From contig JAWSUZ010000035.1 of assembly GCA_033852165.1 (NCBI GenBank), positions 1 through 64,000 of the forward strand: a stretch of 64,000 bases of DNA, read 5' to 3'. The DNA comes from Agarilytica sp033852165. GTDB taxonomy: Bacteria; Pseudomonadota; Gammaproteobacteria; Pseudomonadales; Cellvibrionaceae. Below, in pieces: positions 26,621-35,252 of this stretch. The notes below the pieces were generated by a model. That model saw only the letters and a list, made by a program, of their open reading frames with translations, searched no databases and was not told the origin of the DNA. How positions within the stretch are numbered: the stretch's first letter is position 1; each line of letters begins with the position of its first letter. The position numbers and the translations under genes were made by a program.

Positions 26621-27562
26621 ATGAGTGATGATGACGTAACAGCTATATCCCGAGTTGCCTTACTTTCCTTTGATGAGGGCAAGGAAATTGAATTGGGAGC
26701 TGAAACCATAGTGGGCAGAAGTGCCACCTGTGACCTGGCCATTGATAACGGTCGCTTGTCACGCCAACACGCTAAGTTGACACTTAAGGGCAAAGTCCTC
26801 GTCGTTGAAGATCTTGGATCAACGAATGGCACTTTTGTAAATAACCAAAAAGTCACTGAACCCACCCCACTCATTAATGGGGATACACTCGCATTTGAAG
26901 AAGTCCGCTATAAAGTAATTTTACCTGGGTCACCAAAGCCGGATAAACCTGAAGACGGCGCAATCGTTGAAGAAGAAATAGAATCTAAGACCATGGTTGC
27001 CCAACTACCGGAAGGTTGGTGGGCCGTTGGCGACGAACAGTCTGATGATATGACCCGCGCGATGTCGGTGAAAGATCTTCCTGCCGATTTACTCGATATG
27101 AATACGCAGCTCGATGACGCACTCAAAAACTCTGGCGACAAACCCTGCCTCGTTTGTATGACGGGAGGGCAAAGCGGTACGATATTTCGTTTTAATGCGA
27201 CAAAAGACTCGAACAAATGGGAAATTGGTAAAAACCCGGACTGTGATGTCACTATCGATGACCCCAGTATGTCCGCTAACCATGCGCAAATTATTAACGA
27301 AGGCGCGCGTTGGCAGCTGGTGGATTTAATGTCGACTAATGGTTCCTTTATTAACGGCAATAAAACACTCAGCTCCTACCTTGCGAACGACGATAATATT
27401 CGACTGGGCGAAATTCAGTTTAAGTTTAGGACGGGTAATACAACGGAAACGAAGGTAACGCAGGTAGGTGGTGACGATAAAAATAATGGCGTACTGATTA
27501 CTGTTGGTGCGTTTGTTTTAACGCTTGCGGTATTGGGTGCTGCTTATTATTTTTTGATGTGA
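26621..27562 (+). CDS. Tail-anchored double-FHA protein
   Basis: A 313-residue protein with two FHA domains. The first (about 25-95) keeps the phosphothreonine residues (VGRS with Arg33, SRQH at 47-50, STNGTF). The second (about 188-262) is close (IGKN, SANH, STNGSF). A C-terminal helix (about 290-313) anchors it with the FHA domains in the cytosol. It follows the phosphatase by 111 bases. It probably reads a phosphorylated partner in the electron-transfer complex; the FHA of the decaheme protein lacks these residues, so this protein is the likelier phospho-reader. Confidence 0.9.
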   Translation: MSDDDVTAISRVALLSFDEGKEIELGAETIVGRSATCDLAIDNGRLSRQHAKLTLKGKVLVVEDLGSTNGTFVNNQKVTEPTPLINGDTLAFEEVRYKVILPGSPKPDKPEDGAIVEEEIESKTMVAQLPEGWWAVGDEQSDDMTRAMSVKDLPADLLDMNTQLDDALKNSGDKPCLVCMTGGQSGTIFRFNATKDSNKWEIGKNPDCDVTIDDPSMSANHAQIINEGARWQLVDLMSTNGSFINGNKTLSSYLANDDNIRLGEIQFKFRTGNTTETKVTQVGGDDKNNGVLITVGAFVLTLAVLGAAYYFLM

Positions 27563-27567
27563 GTTTT

Positions 27568-27640
27568 GGGACGGGGGACGGGAAAACGGGAGACGGGAAA
27601 ACGGGAGACGGGGAACCGGGGACGGGGAACTGGAACTGGG
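27568..27640 (+). repeat. Degenerate GGGGACG/GGGAGACG repeat
   Basis: A G-rich run of short units (GGGGGACGGGAAAACGGGAG type) just after the FHA gene. Related runs lie at 32435-32550, 39700-39897 (as the complement), 49160-49180 and 51757-51785. Confidence 0.7.
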
Positions 27641-27676
27641 CTGGACGAAATTAATTTAGGGTGTCAAAAAAAACAG

Positions 27677-27719
27677 AAAAAAAACCCGCTTACCAGGGAA
27701 GGAGCATAAAGTAAGCGGG
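27677..27719 (-). terminator. Terminator of the DUF4382 lipoprotein gene
   Basis: The 9-bp stem CCCGCTTAC (27685-27693) with GTAAGCGGG (27711-27719) is followed, reading leftward, by eight T. It lies 15 bases after the stop at 27735. The 17-base loop is longer than usual. Confidence 0.85.
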
Positions 27720-27734
27720 CGCATAGTGAGAAAA

Positions 27735-28649
27735 CTACCCCTCAAAAATTATCTCTGATGTTTCACCGACCGTGACGGTAATATTGACTGGGTCGCCGAA
27801 TAGAACTGTTTCTGAATTATCCTCATCCGCCACGTCAATACTCGCGTCACAGGTAAAGGCTGCGGTATATTCACCCGCTTCAATAAATCCGGCTAAAAAC
27901 GTATAGCTCTCGGTTTCAGTATTAAAACTCACAGAAGCAGAAGTCAGAGGATCACCCGCCACGCCTTGCTCGTCTTGGGGAATTTGATCCGCGCCATCAA
28001 AGATATACACGGCATTACCGATGTCATCATTGTCGCCGTTGTTGCACAATTCGCTGGTGATTAACGCTGCGGCTACGGTGCCAGCAATGCTGCCAACTTC
28101 AAGGGAGTTAATGACACGAATGGTGGGGCGTAATTTATAATCGCCTGTCCCTTCTTGGTGAACGGACTTTCGTAGATCAAAATCTAAGGTGAAATCAGTC
28201 ACCGCTCCCACGGCAACGGTGAATCCACGATTCAGCATTAAACCCGACTGCGCACCACTGGGAATTTCTAGCGCAAATTGCTGACCATCAATCTCAATAT
28301 ACGAATCGGCCTCGACAATGGAGAGGCGCATCCAATTATATTCACCGGCTGCGATTTCATATTCATCTAACATCATGACCCGGTTATCACCCTGGTAAGA
28401 AAGCACATCAACGGTAAGCGCTTCCGCAAACGTAATTTCAATGGCTTCTCCGGACTGGGGTTTAACGGTAATGGCGTCAAAAGAGATAACAACAGCATCC
28501 GCACTATCCACTGGCGCGTCCGTTAGGCCGATCGTGAGCTGGCCATTACTGCTGTCGCTACTGTCCGAATAGCCACTTCCGCCACCACAGGAAGCGAGAA
28601 CAGTTGAGAAGACAACACATATTAAAGTCGATAAGGGTTTATTGATCAT
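27735..28649 (-). CDS. DUF4382 lipoprotein
   Basis: A 304-residue lipoprotein (lipobox LASC, Cys21, followed by GGGSG). The DUF4382 pattern is clear: LTIGLTDAPVDSADAVVISFDAITV near residue 38 and YNWMRLSI near 105, followed by a second strand-rich domain (about 190-300). Such proteins are common in marine gammaproteobacteria and their role is not known to me. It is monocistronic, with its own terminator. Confidence 0.85.
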   Translation of the reverse strand: MINKPLSTLICVVFSTVLASCGGGSGYSDSSDSSNGQLTIGLTDAPVDSADAVVISFDAITVKPQSGEAIEITFAEALTVDVLSYQGDNRVMMLDEYEIAAGEYNWMRLSIVEADSYIEIDGQQFALEIPSGAQSGLMLNRGFTVAVGAVTDFTLDFDLRKSVHQEGTGDYKLRPTIRVINSLEVGSIAGTVAAALITSELCNNGDNDDIGNAVYIFDGADQIPQDEQGVAGDPLTSASVSFNTETESYTFLAGFIEAGEYTAAFTCDASIDVADEDNSETVLFGDPVNITVTVGETSEIIFEG

Positions 28650-28814
28650 AGAAACTCTCCTCTATGGTGATTCAATAGCCGGTCTCATTCCCGCTAAAAA
28701 ATCGAATGCATTAATTGAATACAGGGTTAACGATTTAGCCCCTACGTTTATTCCCTCGCCCAGACACAAATATTACTTACTTAAGAACTAAGTCTAATGG
28801 TTGTGAGACTTACA

Positions 28815-29349
28815 ACGAGGTCCAGTCCCCTCGCTCCCCTCGCTACTCACACTCTGCATGGGAATGCACAACGTACACGTCATTTCCATATAAACTTAGA
28901 TAAGTCATATGGCAAGCTTGATATGCATTCCCACGCGGAGCGTGAGGAACGAGGATGGTAAGCTAATGCCATTCCACCCAGACAGATTATTTTATACTGT
29001 GAGGAAGGCGGTTCGCGTTACGCTGTTGATTGAAAAGAAAACACTATTTACCCTCGTTCCCATGCTCCGCNNNNNNNNNNNNNNNNNNNNNNNNNNNNNN
29101 NNTGCACTTAATTCGAATAGTGTTTGTTCATATCCCAGTAAATTCGATAATTATGGTCGGTTTTTACTTCACGTATGCATTCCCACGCGGAGCATGGGAA
29201 CGAGAACGTTCAAGTTTGGGAATACTTTCACAGTCTCGGAGCGTGAGGAACGAGGATGGTAAGCTAATGCCATTCCACCAGACAGTTTATTTTATTCTGT
29301 GAGGAAGTCGGTTCGTTTTACGCTGCTGATGGATACGAAAACACTATTT
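28815..29349. repeat. Palindromic repeat field containing the N gap
   Basis: A direct repeat of about 113 bp (28937-29049 and 29238-29349, starting GGAGCGTGAGGAACGAGG) flanks a CGTTCCCA-type element (29054-29237). The run of 32 N (29071-29102) falls inside that element. The copy at 63528-63707 is intact and matches both sides of the gap, with 28 bases in place of the N run. The second direct repeat reaches the last codons of the anti-sigma gene. Confidence 0.85.
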
Positions 29350-30204
29350 TGATAAAAGTTGAGTGAGGTGAATTCGCTCTTGCTCAGGAGTCAGCGGGAT
29401 GTCGTCGATGTGCTTTTCTATATAGGCATCAACCACGGAGCCTGAAGCGGCGCTTGCTGGCTGGTAAGGTGCTTCCGTACTATCGAAATCACGTATGCCA
29501 CCCACATCAGCATAATTAGATTTTTCAGTAACCTTTACTATCCATTGCTGGCGCTTATAGCAGGCAACTGCGTTCACTATCGCCACGCCATCAAAGGCTG
29601 AATATCGCTTACACAAAGCTCCCCATCGCGCGATAAAGGCCATCTGTTGCGTTATCGCTACTCGCCCTGTGGTTGTTGTGCTGCCGGATACCTCGTCATT
29701 CATGACGAAACTGGCCTCGCCAAGCGTGTCTCCAACTTTGAGCTGCATGATGCTAGGTTGCTGTCGGTCCTCACTGAAGAAAAAACCAATTGCGACAAGC
29801 ACTACAATCGCCGCTACGGAATTAAGCGACCAAGAGAACCTGGCCTCAATATCAGCACTGATACGACGTAACACGTCAAACCAACGAACGCCAAAGCCTG
29901 CGTTACCCCCTGAGACACTGGCGTTTCCTAAGATAGATGTTTTGACGGTTTCACTGGCAGGCTGGCTACGATCAGCTTTAACGTCCTCTATGCTAGCCAT
30001 TAAATCGCCTAGTTTGGTGGTAAGCGGAGCGTCATCGATTTGGTGAATAGTTTGACGAATAGCATCGGCCCCGGCTTTCATTTGCCGATAGATCAGGCGC
30101 AATTTTTCTTCCTGCTTGAGTTGCAGTTCTACAGCCTTAGATTCTTCGGGTGAAAGTTCTTGGTCTAGGTATGCGGATAACATTTCGATATCGATGTCTT
30201 TCAT
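29344..30204 (-). CDS. Anti-sigma factor, membrane-spanning
   Basis: A 286-residue protein that starts with an anti-sigma-type helical domain (IEMLSAYLDQELSPEE near residue 5, LRLIYRQM near 36), has one membrane helix near 150-165 (VAAIVVLVAIGFFF) and a periplasmic C-terminal domain. It overlaps the sigma gene by 4 bases, so it most likely holds that sigma factor at the membrane until a signal arrives. No zinc HxxxCxxC motif is seen. The stop codon falls in the adjacent direct repeat. Confidence 0.82.
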   Translation of the reverse strand: MKDIDIEMLSAYLDQELSPEESKAVELQLKQEEKLRLIYRQMKAGADAIRQTIHQIDDAPLTTKLGDLMASIEDVKADRSQPASETVKTSILGNASVSGGNAGFGVRWFDVLRRISADIEARFSWSLNSVAAIVVLVAIGFFFSEDRQQPSIMQLKVGDTLGEASFVMNDEVSGSTTTTGRVAITQQMAFIARWGALCKRYSAFDGVAIVNAVACYKRQQWIVKVTEKSNYADVGGIRDFDSTEAPYQPASAASGSVVDAYIEKHIDDIPLTPEQERIHLTQLLSK

Positions 30205-30701
30205 AATGAGACCTCAGCGGGGTCATTAAACAATTCCAACAAAAGCGCACGCGCCCTTGCCACTCGGCTCATGATCGTACCGATGGGAACATCCAAAACT
30301 TTTGCCGCTTCGGAGTAACTCATCCCTTCAATGGTCACCAAACTCAAGGCCGCACGCTGCCCCTCTGGCAAGGACTGTAAGCCTTTCACAACCCGTTCAC
30401 AGTGCACGGTTGTCGTTATGTCATGTGTCGTAACATTCTCGTCCATCATGCTGTCATCTGTGTCGTTATTCACGTTGCGCATTCTTACCTCTCGGTATCT
30501 CAACTCGTCAATCCATAGGTTTTTACATAATGTAATCATCCAGGGCATTGGGTCTGGCATATCAGGCAGACCTTTCTCCAATATTTTTATCACCAGATCG
30601 TGCACTAAATCATCGGCGTCAGTCATACTGCCGGTTAGGGCATAGGCGAATCGGCGTAAGCGCTTGAGCTCACGCGTGAGTACTGTTTGAACGGGGTTCA
30701 T
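30201..30701 (-). CDS. ECF-type RNA polymerase sigma factor
   Basis: A 166-residue sigma-70 family protein with only regions 2 and 4. Region 2 has RRFAYALTGSMTDADDLVHDLVIKIL and WMITLCKNLWIDELRYRE; region 4 has LPEGQRAALSLVTIEGMSYSEAAKVLDVPIGTIMSRVARAR. It overlaps the anti-sigma gene (ATGA). A promoter of ECF type lies right upstream (30730-30759), matching the one in front of the divergent protease gene, so self-activation is likely. Confidence 0.93.
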   Translation of the reverse strand: MNPVQTVLTRELKRLRRFAYALTGSMTDADDLVHDLVIKILEKGLPDMPDPMPWMITLCKNLWIDELRYREVRMRNVNNDTDDSMMDENVTTHDITTTVHCERVVKGLQSLPEGQRAALSLVTIEGMSYSEAAKVLDVPIGTIMSRVARARALLLELFNDPAEVSL

Positions 30702-30729
30702 TCATGACCAAATATTGTTGGTTTCAGGG

Positions 30730-30759
30730 GGTATACGCGCATGTGTTTACTTTTATTCC
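30730..30759 (-). promoter_or_regulatory. ECF-type promoter of the sigma/anti-sigma operon
   Basis: On the minus strand GGAAT (30759-30755), 17 bases, then CGTATACC (30737-30730). Both boxes and the spacing are the same as in the promoter facing the other way at 30768-30797. GGAAC/GGAAT at -35 is typical of ECF sigmas. The start codon lies about 29 bases downstream of the -10 box. Confidence 0.72.
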
Positions 30760-30767
30760 CTTAAAAT

Positions 30768-30797
30768 GGAATATTTTTTTTGCCCAAAACGTATACC
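30768..30797 (+). promoter_or_regulatory. ECF-type promoter of the subtilase gene
   Basis: GGAAT (30768-30772), 17 bases, then CGTATACC (30790-30797), a mirror image of the sigma-operon promoter. The leader to the GTG at 30883 would be about 80 bases. Confidence 0.72.
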
Positions 30798-30882
30798 ATC
30801 ATATTATGCTTAACGATGTATCCTAAGCTAATAACAAACTCAAGCCACAGCCCTATTCGCAACCCTAACAAGAGCAGAGAAT

Positions 30883-32430
30883 GTGACCGGTAAAAGCATC
30901 AACAGTGTAGTTCAACTGAAACTAAAGGCGGCCTTCGCATATGTGCTGATTTTTAGCCTCGCTACTGCGTTCAATATACCCTCACAAGCCTTGGCGCAAT
31001 CAAATAACGGCAACAACGGAAATAGAGGCAACGAACGGAATGCCGAGAAACGCTTGGAAAAACGCGCCGAAAGAAATATCGAAAAAGGGCTGAATAAGAA
31101 TATTGAAAAACACATCGAGAGCCGAGCAGAAAAACGCGCGGAGAAATCCATTGAAAAAACAGTTGCCCAGTCTTTAAAATCACAGCTAGACAAAAAGAAT
31201 AACGGCATGGGAGCAATCATGTCGGACCCCGTTGCACGGCAAGCCATATTCGATGAAACTCAGCACTCCCCCGGAAAGTTAATTAGCGCATCTTCTAAAG
31301 ATAAAATCAGAACCGATAATCAGGGGCTAAATTCCCCATCGCATAAACTGATTAAAGATTCAGATGGATTTTACCGCATCCAGAATCAATGGCTATTGCT
31401 AACCGACAAAAAGACATTGTCCCAGCTGCGTCGGCAAGGTTTCGATATTGTAAAGACGACTCGACTTAAAGCCTTGGGTAAAATTCTGATCGAAATTAAA
31501 GAGCCTGCCGACAAAACTCTCGATCAGGTTTCACAGACCAATTACCAATTACTCAATAAGTCTGCGTTCGACTACAACCATTTATTTGCCCAACAAAAAG
31601 GCAGTAACAGAACGCACATTAACGATGAAAACTCATCCATCTGGAGACCCAGCGAAGCCCTAGTGCTCGATGAGCAACCGCCCCGTTCAAACGCGATTAA
31701 AATTGGTCTAATTGATTCACGTGTTGATGCTTCTCATCCGGTTTTTAAGCACGCCTCACTCAAAACAAAATCTTTTGTCGAGGACAATTTAATCGAACCC
31801 AATGGCCATGGAACCGCAGTCGCTTCGATATTAGTCGGGGCAAACAAACATTATAAAGGCTTGCTCCCCCAGGCTAAGTTGTATTCCGCGAGTGTTTTTT
31901 ATTACACGCCAGGTATTCAACAGGGCGCATCGGTAAAAAGTCTGTTGATTGCGCTTGATTGGTTAGCGAGCCAAAACGTCAGTGTTATTAATATGAGCCT
32001 AGCAGGGCCGGATAACCAACTCCTCAAAACCGCCGTGGAGAGCGTGATTGAACAAGGGATTACTGTTGTGGCTTCCGTTGGCAATGATGGACCTACAGCC
32101 GCACCAAAATACCCTTCAGCATATAAAAATGTGATCGCGGTAACGGCTATCAACAAAAAAAATAAGGCTTACTTTAAATCGAATAGAGGGGCTCACATTG
32201 ATTTTTCTGCTCCTGGTGTGAATATTTTACACGCCAGTTCTAATCATCATTTTGATACCTCTTCCGGCACCTCTTTTGCGGCGCCTTTTGTTTCTGCTCT
32301 CGCGGCTTATATTCATACCGCACATCCTAAACGAAACATTTACAAAACATTGGAAAAGCATGTGTTAGACCTTGGAATAAAAGGGGCGGATGATATTTAT
32401 GGGCATGGGCTTGTTCGGATGCCGGATTAG
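30883..32430 (+). CDS. Secreted subtilisin-like (S8) serine protease
   Basis: A 515-residue protease. The catalytic triad is Asp278 in IGLIDSRVD, His309 in NGHGTAVAS and Ser464 in SGTSFAAP. After a signal-like N-terminus comes a run of about 60 residues rich in EKR/EKN repeats (about 50-105), probably a coiled coil, then a region to about 260 that may act as the pro-part. The start is GTG 30883; an ATG one base off frame is followed at once by TGA. It is divergent from the ECF operon and shares its promoter type, so it is probably made on an envelope signal. Confidence 0.88.
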   Translation: MTGKSINSVVQLKLKAAFAYVLIFSLATAFNIPSQALAQSNNGNNGNRGNERNAEKRLEKRAERNIEKGLNKNIEKHIESRAEKRAEKSIEKTVAQSLKSQLDKKNNGMGAIMSDPVARQAIFDETQHSPGKLISASSKDKIRTDNQGLNSPSHKLIKDSDGFYRIQNQWLLLTDKKTLSQLRRQGFDIVKTTRLKALGKILIEIKEPADKTLDQVSQTNYQLLNKSAFDYNHLFAQQKGSNRTHINDENSSIWRPSEALVLDEQPPRSNAIKIGLIDSRVDASHPVFKHASLKTKSFVEDNLIEPNGHGTAVASILVGANKHYKGLLPQAKLYSASVFYYTPGIQQGASVKSLLIALDWLASQNVSVINMSLAGPDNQLLKTAVESVIEQGITVVASVGNDGPTAAPKYPSAYKNVIAVTAINKKNKAYFKSNRGAHIDFSAPGVNILHASSNHHFDTSSGTSFAAPFVSALAAYIHTAHPKRNIYKTLEKHVLDLGIKGADDIYGHGLVRMPD

Positions 32431-32434
32431 TAAT

Positions 32435-32550
32435 GGACGGGGACGGGAAATAAAGACGGGGGACGGGAAAGGGGAAAAAAGGGGGACGGGAAACGGGAGA
32501 CGGAAAAAGAAAAATCGGGCGACGGGAAAGGAAAAGGGAGACGGGGAAAA
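32435..32550 (+). repeat. G-rich GGGGACGGGAAA-type repeat
   Basis: Degenerate short G-rich units fill the space between the protease stop and the convergent barrel gene. They are related to 27568-27640. Confidence 0.7.
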
Positions 32551-32560
32551 TTGTGCTGGA

Positions 32561-33610
32561 TTAGAATTCTACGCCTATCGAGGCGTCGAATATATGTTGG
32601 GTAAATGTTTGATCGCGATAATTGGAGTTGTTGTCAAAATACTCGTAGGAAAACGTCCAATACGTTCGAGCATTCATATTCACTTTAAGTTCAGTAAAAA
32701 TGCTGTACGACGTATCGCTCTGAGCGCTCTCTTCTAGCTCTGGTGCTTTATCATAAGATTCCTCACCGTAGCGAAGCCCTAACTTCCATTTCGCCTTGTA
32801 GCCCAAAATGGATTTTTTCTCATGCCAGGCAAACTTAACGTGGTTCCCCGAGTAATCAAATGTGTTGTCAGAAGAATCTTCTAAGGTATAACGATATGAA
32901 AATGAAAGATATCGAGTGGTACCACGGAGAAAGTAATAGGCATTGCCGTTTAATGTATATTGCTCCGCACTGCGCTCTTTGCTCTGGTAAAACATTTTAT
33001 CGGTAAATCCTAAACCCACTCGTAGATATACCGCTCTGCCAATAAAACCGCCAACATTAGGCTGAACTGTCGATAGACTTAAAAACTTTTCACCATCCAA
33101 TTGATTGATGACATAAAAATAATCTAGCCCTAAATCGAAATCAGGCAGATCATAAGTCAATGTTGACGACAGCATAACGGTATTTGTGCTGAAAGCATCG
33201 TATTCAACATATTGGGTATCGAATACGGCAACATCCGCAGAAAGCTCAATATCATCCCTTAAGTTCACCAATGCCCCTACGCTGGCTGATGCGCCAATAG
33301 CCCCATCGCCCTTACTGAGGTGGATATCCACCTCATCAATTGAGACATTGCTATCGTAGACCAACCCCGCTTCGGCACTCGCACTCCAACTTAGTATTTC
33401 ATCCGAAGCGACAACCGGTTGAGTGAGGATAGCAACGCAGACAAGTGCTCTAGCGATAAAGGATTGAGGAGAAGGTTTGCCGATAGTTTTTCCCTCAAAA
33501 AAGCGGGGTTTATCGCTAAGACAAAGAGAGGAACAAGGCCAAAGCCATTTTAGAACGAAAATAACGGCATCAGCTGGTGTCAGTTCGTTTTTCAAAAGTG
33601 CCCAAGACAT
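32561..33610 (-). CDS. Outer-membrane beta-barrel protein
   Basis: Up to 349 residues. Residues from about 70 onward are a run of amphipathic strands ending in Phe (DASIGVEF), typical of an outer-membrane barrel; the pattern resembles the barrel part of surface-lipoprotein modifier (SLAM-like) or similar proteins, without certainty. The signal-like stretch FIARALVCVAILTQPVVA sits at about residues 50-67, so the true start may be further in than the ATG at 33610. It lies convergent to the subtilase gene. Confidence 0.65.
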   Translation of the reverse strand: MSWALLKNELTPADAVIFVLKWLWPCSSLCLSDKPRFFEGKTIGKPSPQSFIARALVCVAILTQPVVASDEILSWSASAEAGLVYDSNVSIDEVDIHLSKGDGAIGASASVGALVNLRDDIELSADVAVFDTQYVEYDAFSTNTVMLSSTLTYDLPDFDLGLDYFYVINQLDGEKFLSLSTVQPNVGGFIGRAVYLRVGLGFTDKMFYQSKERSAEQYTLNGNAYYFLRGTTRYLSFSYRYTLEDSSDNTFDYSGNHVKFAWHEKKSILGYKAKWKLGLRYGEESYDKAPELEESAQSDTSYSIFTELKVNMNARTYWTFSYEYFDNNSNYRDQTFTQHIFDASIGVEF

Positions 33611-33756
33611 ATTTTTTTGGTCGGTTTCATTATTATTGGCAGTACTACTGAGTACTTTATAGAACGGCAGTCTACCATGCTAAACTCACCGCCAACATCA
33701 GCACCGTCATACCAGCCTGAGCATCTGAGCGCTCCCCCCTCTCAACGGTTATTTAC

Positions 33757-34584
33757 GTGAAAATCACAATGTCAGTAAACTATCGACGTAACCAAGTAGC
33801 GCTCAAACGAAAGATCATCGTGACCTTTCTTTTATACATATTGACTATGACTTCGCTAGCCCTTGCTGACCCCGGTAGTACCATTATCAATAAACCCACG
33901 GCGGATGCCCCTCTCCTCAATATTAGCTCTGTTGAAATTCCCACCAGTAATCGCTCTATTGCCGTTATCTCTCGTGTTGCCCCTACCCTAAAGCTATCCC
34001 TTGAGCAAAAGGGGCTTGCATACGGCGCACCGATATTTATCAGAATTTTCAAAGATCCTGGCGTATTAGAGGTTTGGATAGAATCAACAGATAAGGCCTT
34101 CAAGCTTTTCAAAACCTACAAAATCTGCACGTTTTCGGGTGGCTTGGGACCAAAATTAAAACAAGGCGATCAACAAAGCCCTGAAGGTTTCTATTTCGTT
34201 AATCCTGGCCGCCTTAACCCCTGGAGCCAATTCCACCTCTCATTTAATTTGGGCTACCCCAATCGATATGATCGCCACCACCGACGAACCGGCAGCGCCC
34301 TTATGGTTCATGGCAATTGCGTCTCGATTGGCTGTTACGCCATGACGGGCCCTTATATTGATGAAATCTATACTTTGGCCAATGCCGCCTTAGCTGCAGG
34401 TCAGCCATTTTTTCGTGTGCATAGTTTTCCTTTCAAGCTGGAGCCAGAAAAGCTGGATCAATATAAAGAGCATCATTGGTATGATTTCTGGCGAAATCTC
34501 CAAGAAGGTTACCTGTACTTTGAACAAAACAAGATGCCCCCGAATGTAACGGTTAAAAATGGGCGATATAGCTTTGACGATTAA
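33757..34584 (+). CDS. YafK-like L,D-transpeptidase
   Basis: A 275-residue exported YkuD-fold protein. The active-site block is HGNCVSIGCYAMT (His185, Cys193 from the GTG start), preceded by KQGDQQSPEGFYFVNP and FNLGYPN, which is the YafK subtype. L,D-transpeptidases of this type act on the 3-3 or lipoprotein cross-link of peptidoglycan; YafK of E. coli (DpaA) cuts the lipoprotein link. The start is GTG 33757 or ATG 33769; a signal-like segment covers about residues 16-38. Confidence 0.88.
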   Translation: MKITMSVNYRRNQVALKRKIIVTFLLYILTMTSLALADPGSTIINKPTADAPLLNISSVEIPTSNRSIAVISRVAPTLKLSLEQKGLAYGAPIFIRIFKDPGVLEVWIESTDKAFKLFKTYKICTFSGGLGPKLKQGDQQSPEGFYFVNPGRLNPWSQFHLSFNLGYPNRYDRHHRRTGSALMVHGNCVSIGCYAMTGPYIDEIYTLANAALAAGQPFFRVHSFPFKLEPEKLDQYKEHHWYDFWRNLQEGYLYFEQNKMPPNVTVKNGRYSFDD

Positions 34585-34586
34585 CT

Positions 34587-34750
34587 AGTACCCATCCAGA
34601 AATAGGCGTCTACTGCGAACGAATTAAAAATACCATTTTCACACCACAAGATATCGTTGTTTGAAATAACCAAACGCCCCTATCTTGTAATGCAAACCTG
34701 ACATTTTAAATTCGTTCTCGCTACGACTCCATTTCTAGATGGGCACTAAC
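34587..34750 (-). repeat. Inverted-repeat element, second family, copy 2
   Basis: It begins 3 bases after the transpeptidase stop. Ends AGTACCCATCCAGAAATAG and ATTTCTAGATGGGCAC pair. An inner stem (GCGAACGAATTAAAAAT with ATTTTAAATTCGTTCTCGC) follows. The reverse complement matches the plan of 24187-24321 with changed but still paired stems and the same GAGTCGTAG and CAGTAGAC strings. Confidence 0.75.
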
Positions 34751-34784
34751 CAAACAAAAAACCACAACACATAGAGGATTTGTA

Positions 34785-35171
34785 ATGAATGAACTCATTG
34801 ATAATGTAAGTTGGGTCGGCGTCGGCGTTAGTTTTTTTATCTCGTTTTTTCTTGGCTGGCTCTGGTACAGCCCTAAAATATTCGGGAAGAAATGGGCCGA
34901 AGGTGTCGGCGTCGATATGGAGAACTGTGGTGATATGCCGATTTTTGCCATGGCCACACAAGCCCTTGGCACTCTAGGACTGGCTTGGTTATTTGGCATC
35001 ATGGCTGTTAGTAATGCTTTACTGACAATTGTCCTGATTTTACTGACGGTCATTTTACTGATTGTGAGTAATGGGAAATATGCGCAAAAGAGCAATGCTG
35101 CTGTGGCGATTGAAGCCGCGTATATTTTTGTGATGGGGGTTATTATGTTGGTTTGTCAGGGCATTTTTTAA
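34785..35171 (+). CDS. DUF1761 membrane protein
   Basis: A 128-residue membrane protein with about four helices. The N-terminal pattern (FFLGWLWYSPKIFGKKWAEG) is that of DUF1761. Its function is not known. A GAGG ribosome site lies before the ATG. The gene stands alone, between two repeat elements. Confidence 0.85.
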   Translation: MNELIDNVSWVGVGVSFFISFFLGWLWYSPKIFGKKWAEGVGVDMENCGDMPIFAMATQALGTLGLAWLFGIMAVSNALLTIVLILLTVILLIVSNGKYAQKSNAAVAIEAAYIFVMGVIMLVCQGIF

Positions 35172-35252
35172 ACGTAGGGGAATTGCTCTAACCCCACGAA
35201 CTATTCCGATAGTACTGCTCGCTTAAAATTGCTGAACTGTTCTATGTACAGA

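Noticed and set aside
28909..29262. Open frame across the N gap
   Set aside because: It spans undefined bases and palindromic repeats.
30881..30886. ATG at 30881 as the subtilase start
   Set aside because: It is out of frame and followed at once by TGA; GTG 30883 is in frame.
34721..35095. Minus-strand frame opposite the DUF1761 gene
   Set aside because: The plus-strand protein has a family pattern and ribosome site; the other frame is its shadow.
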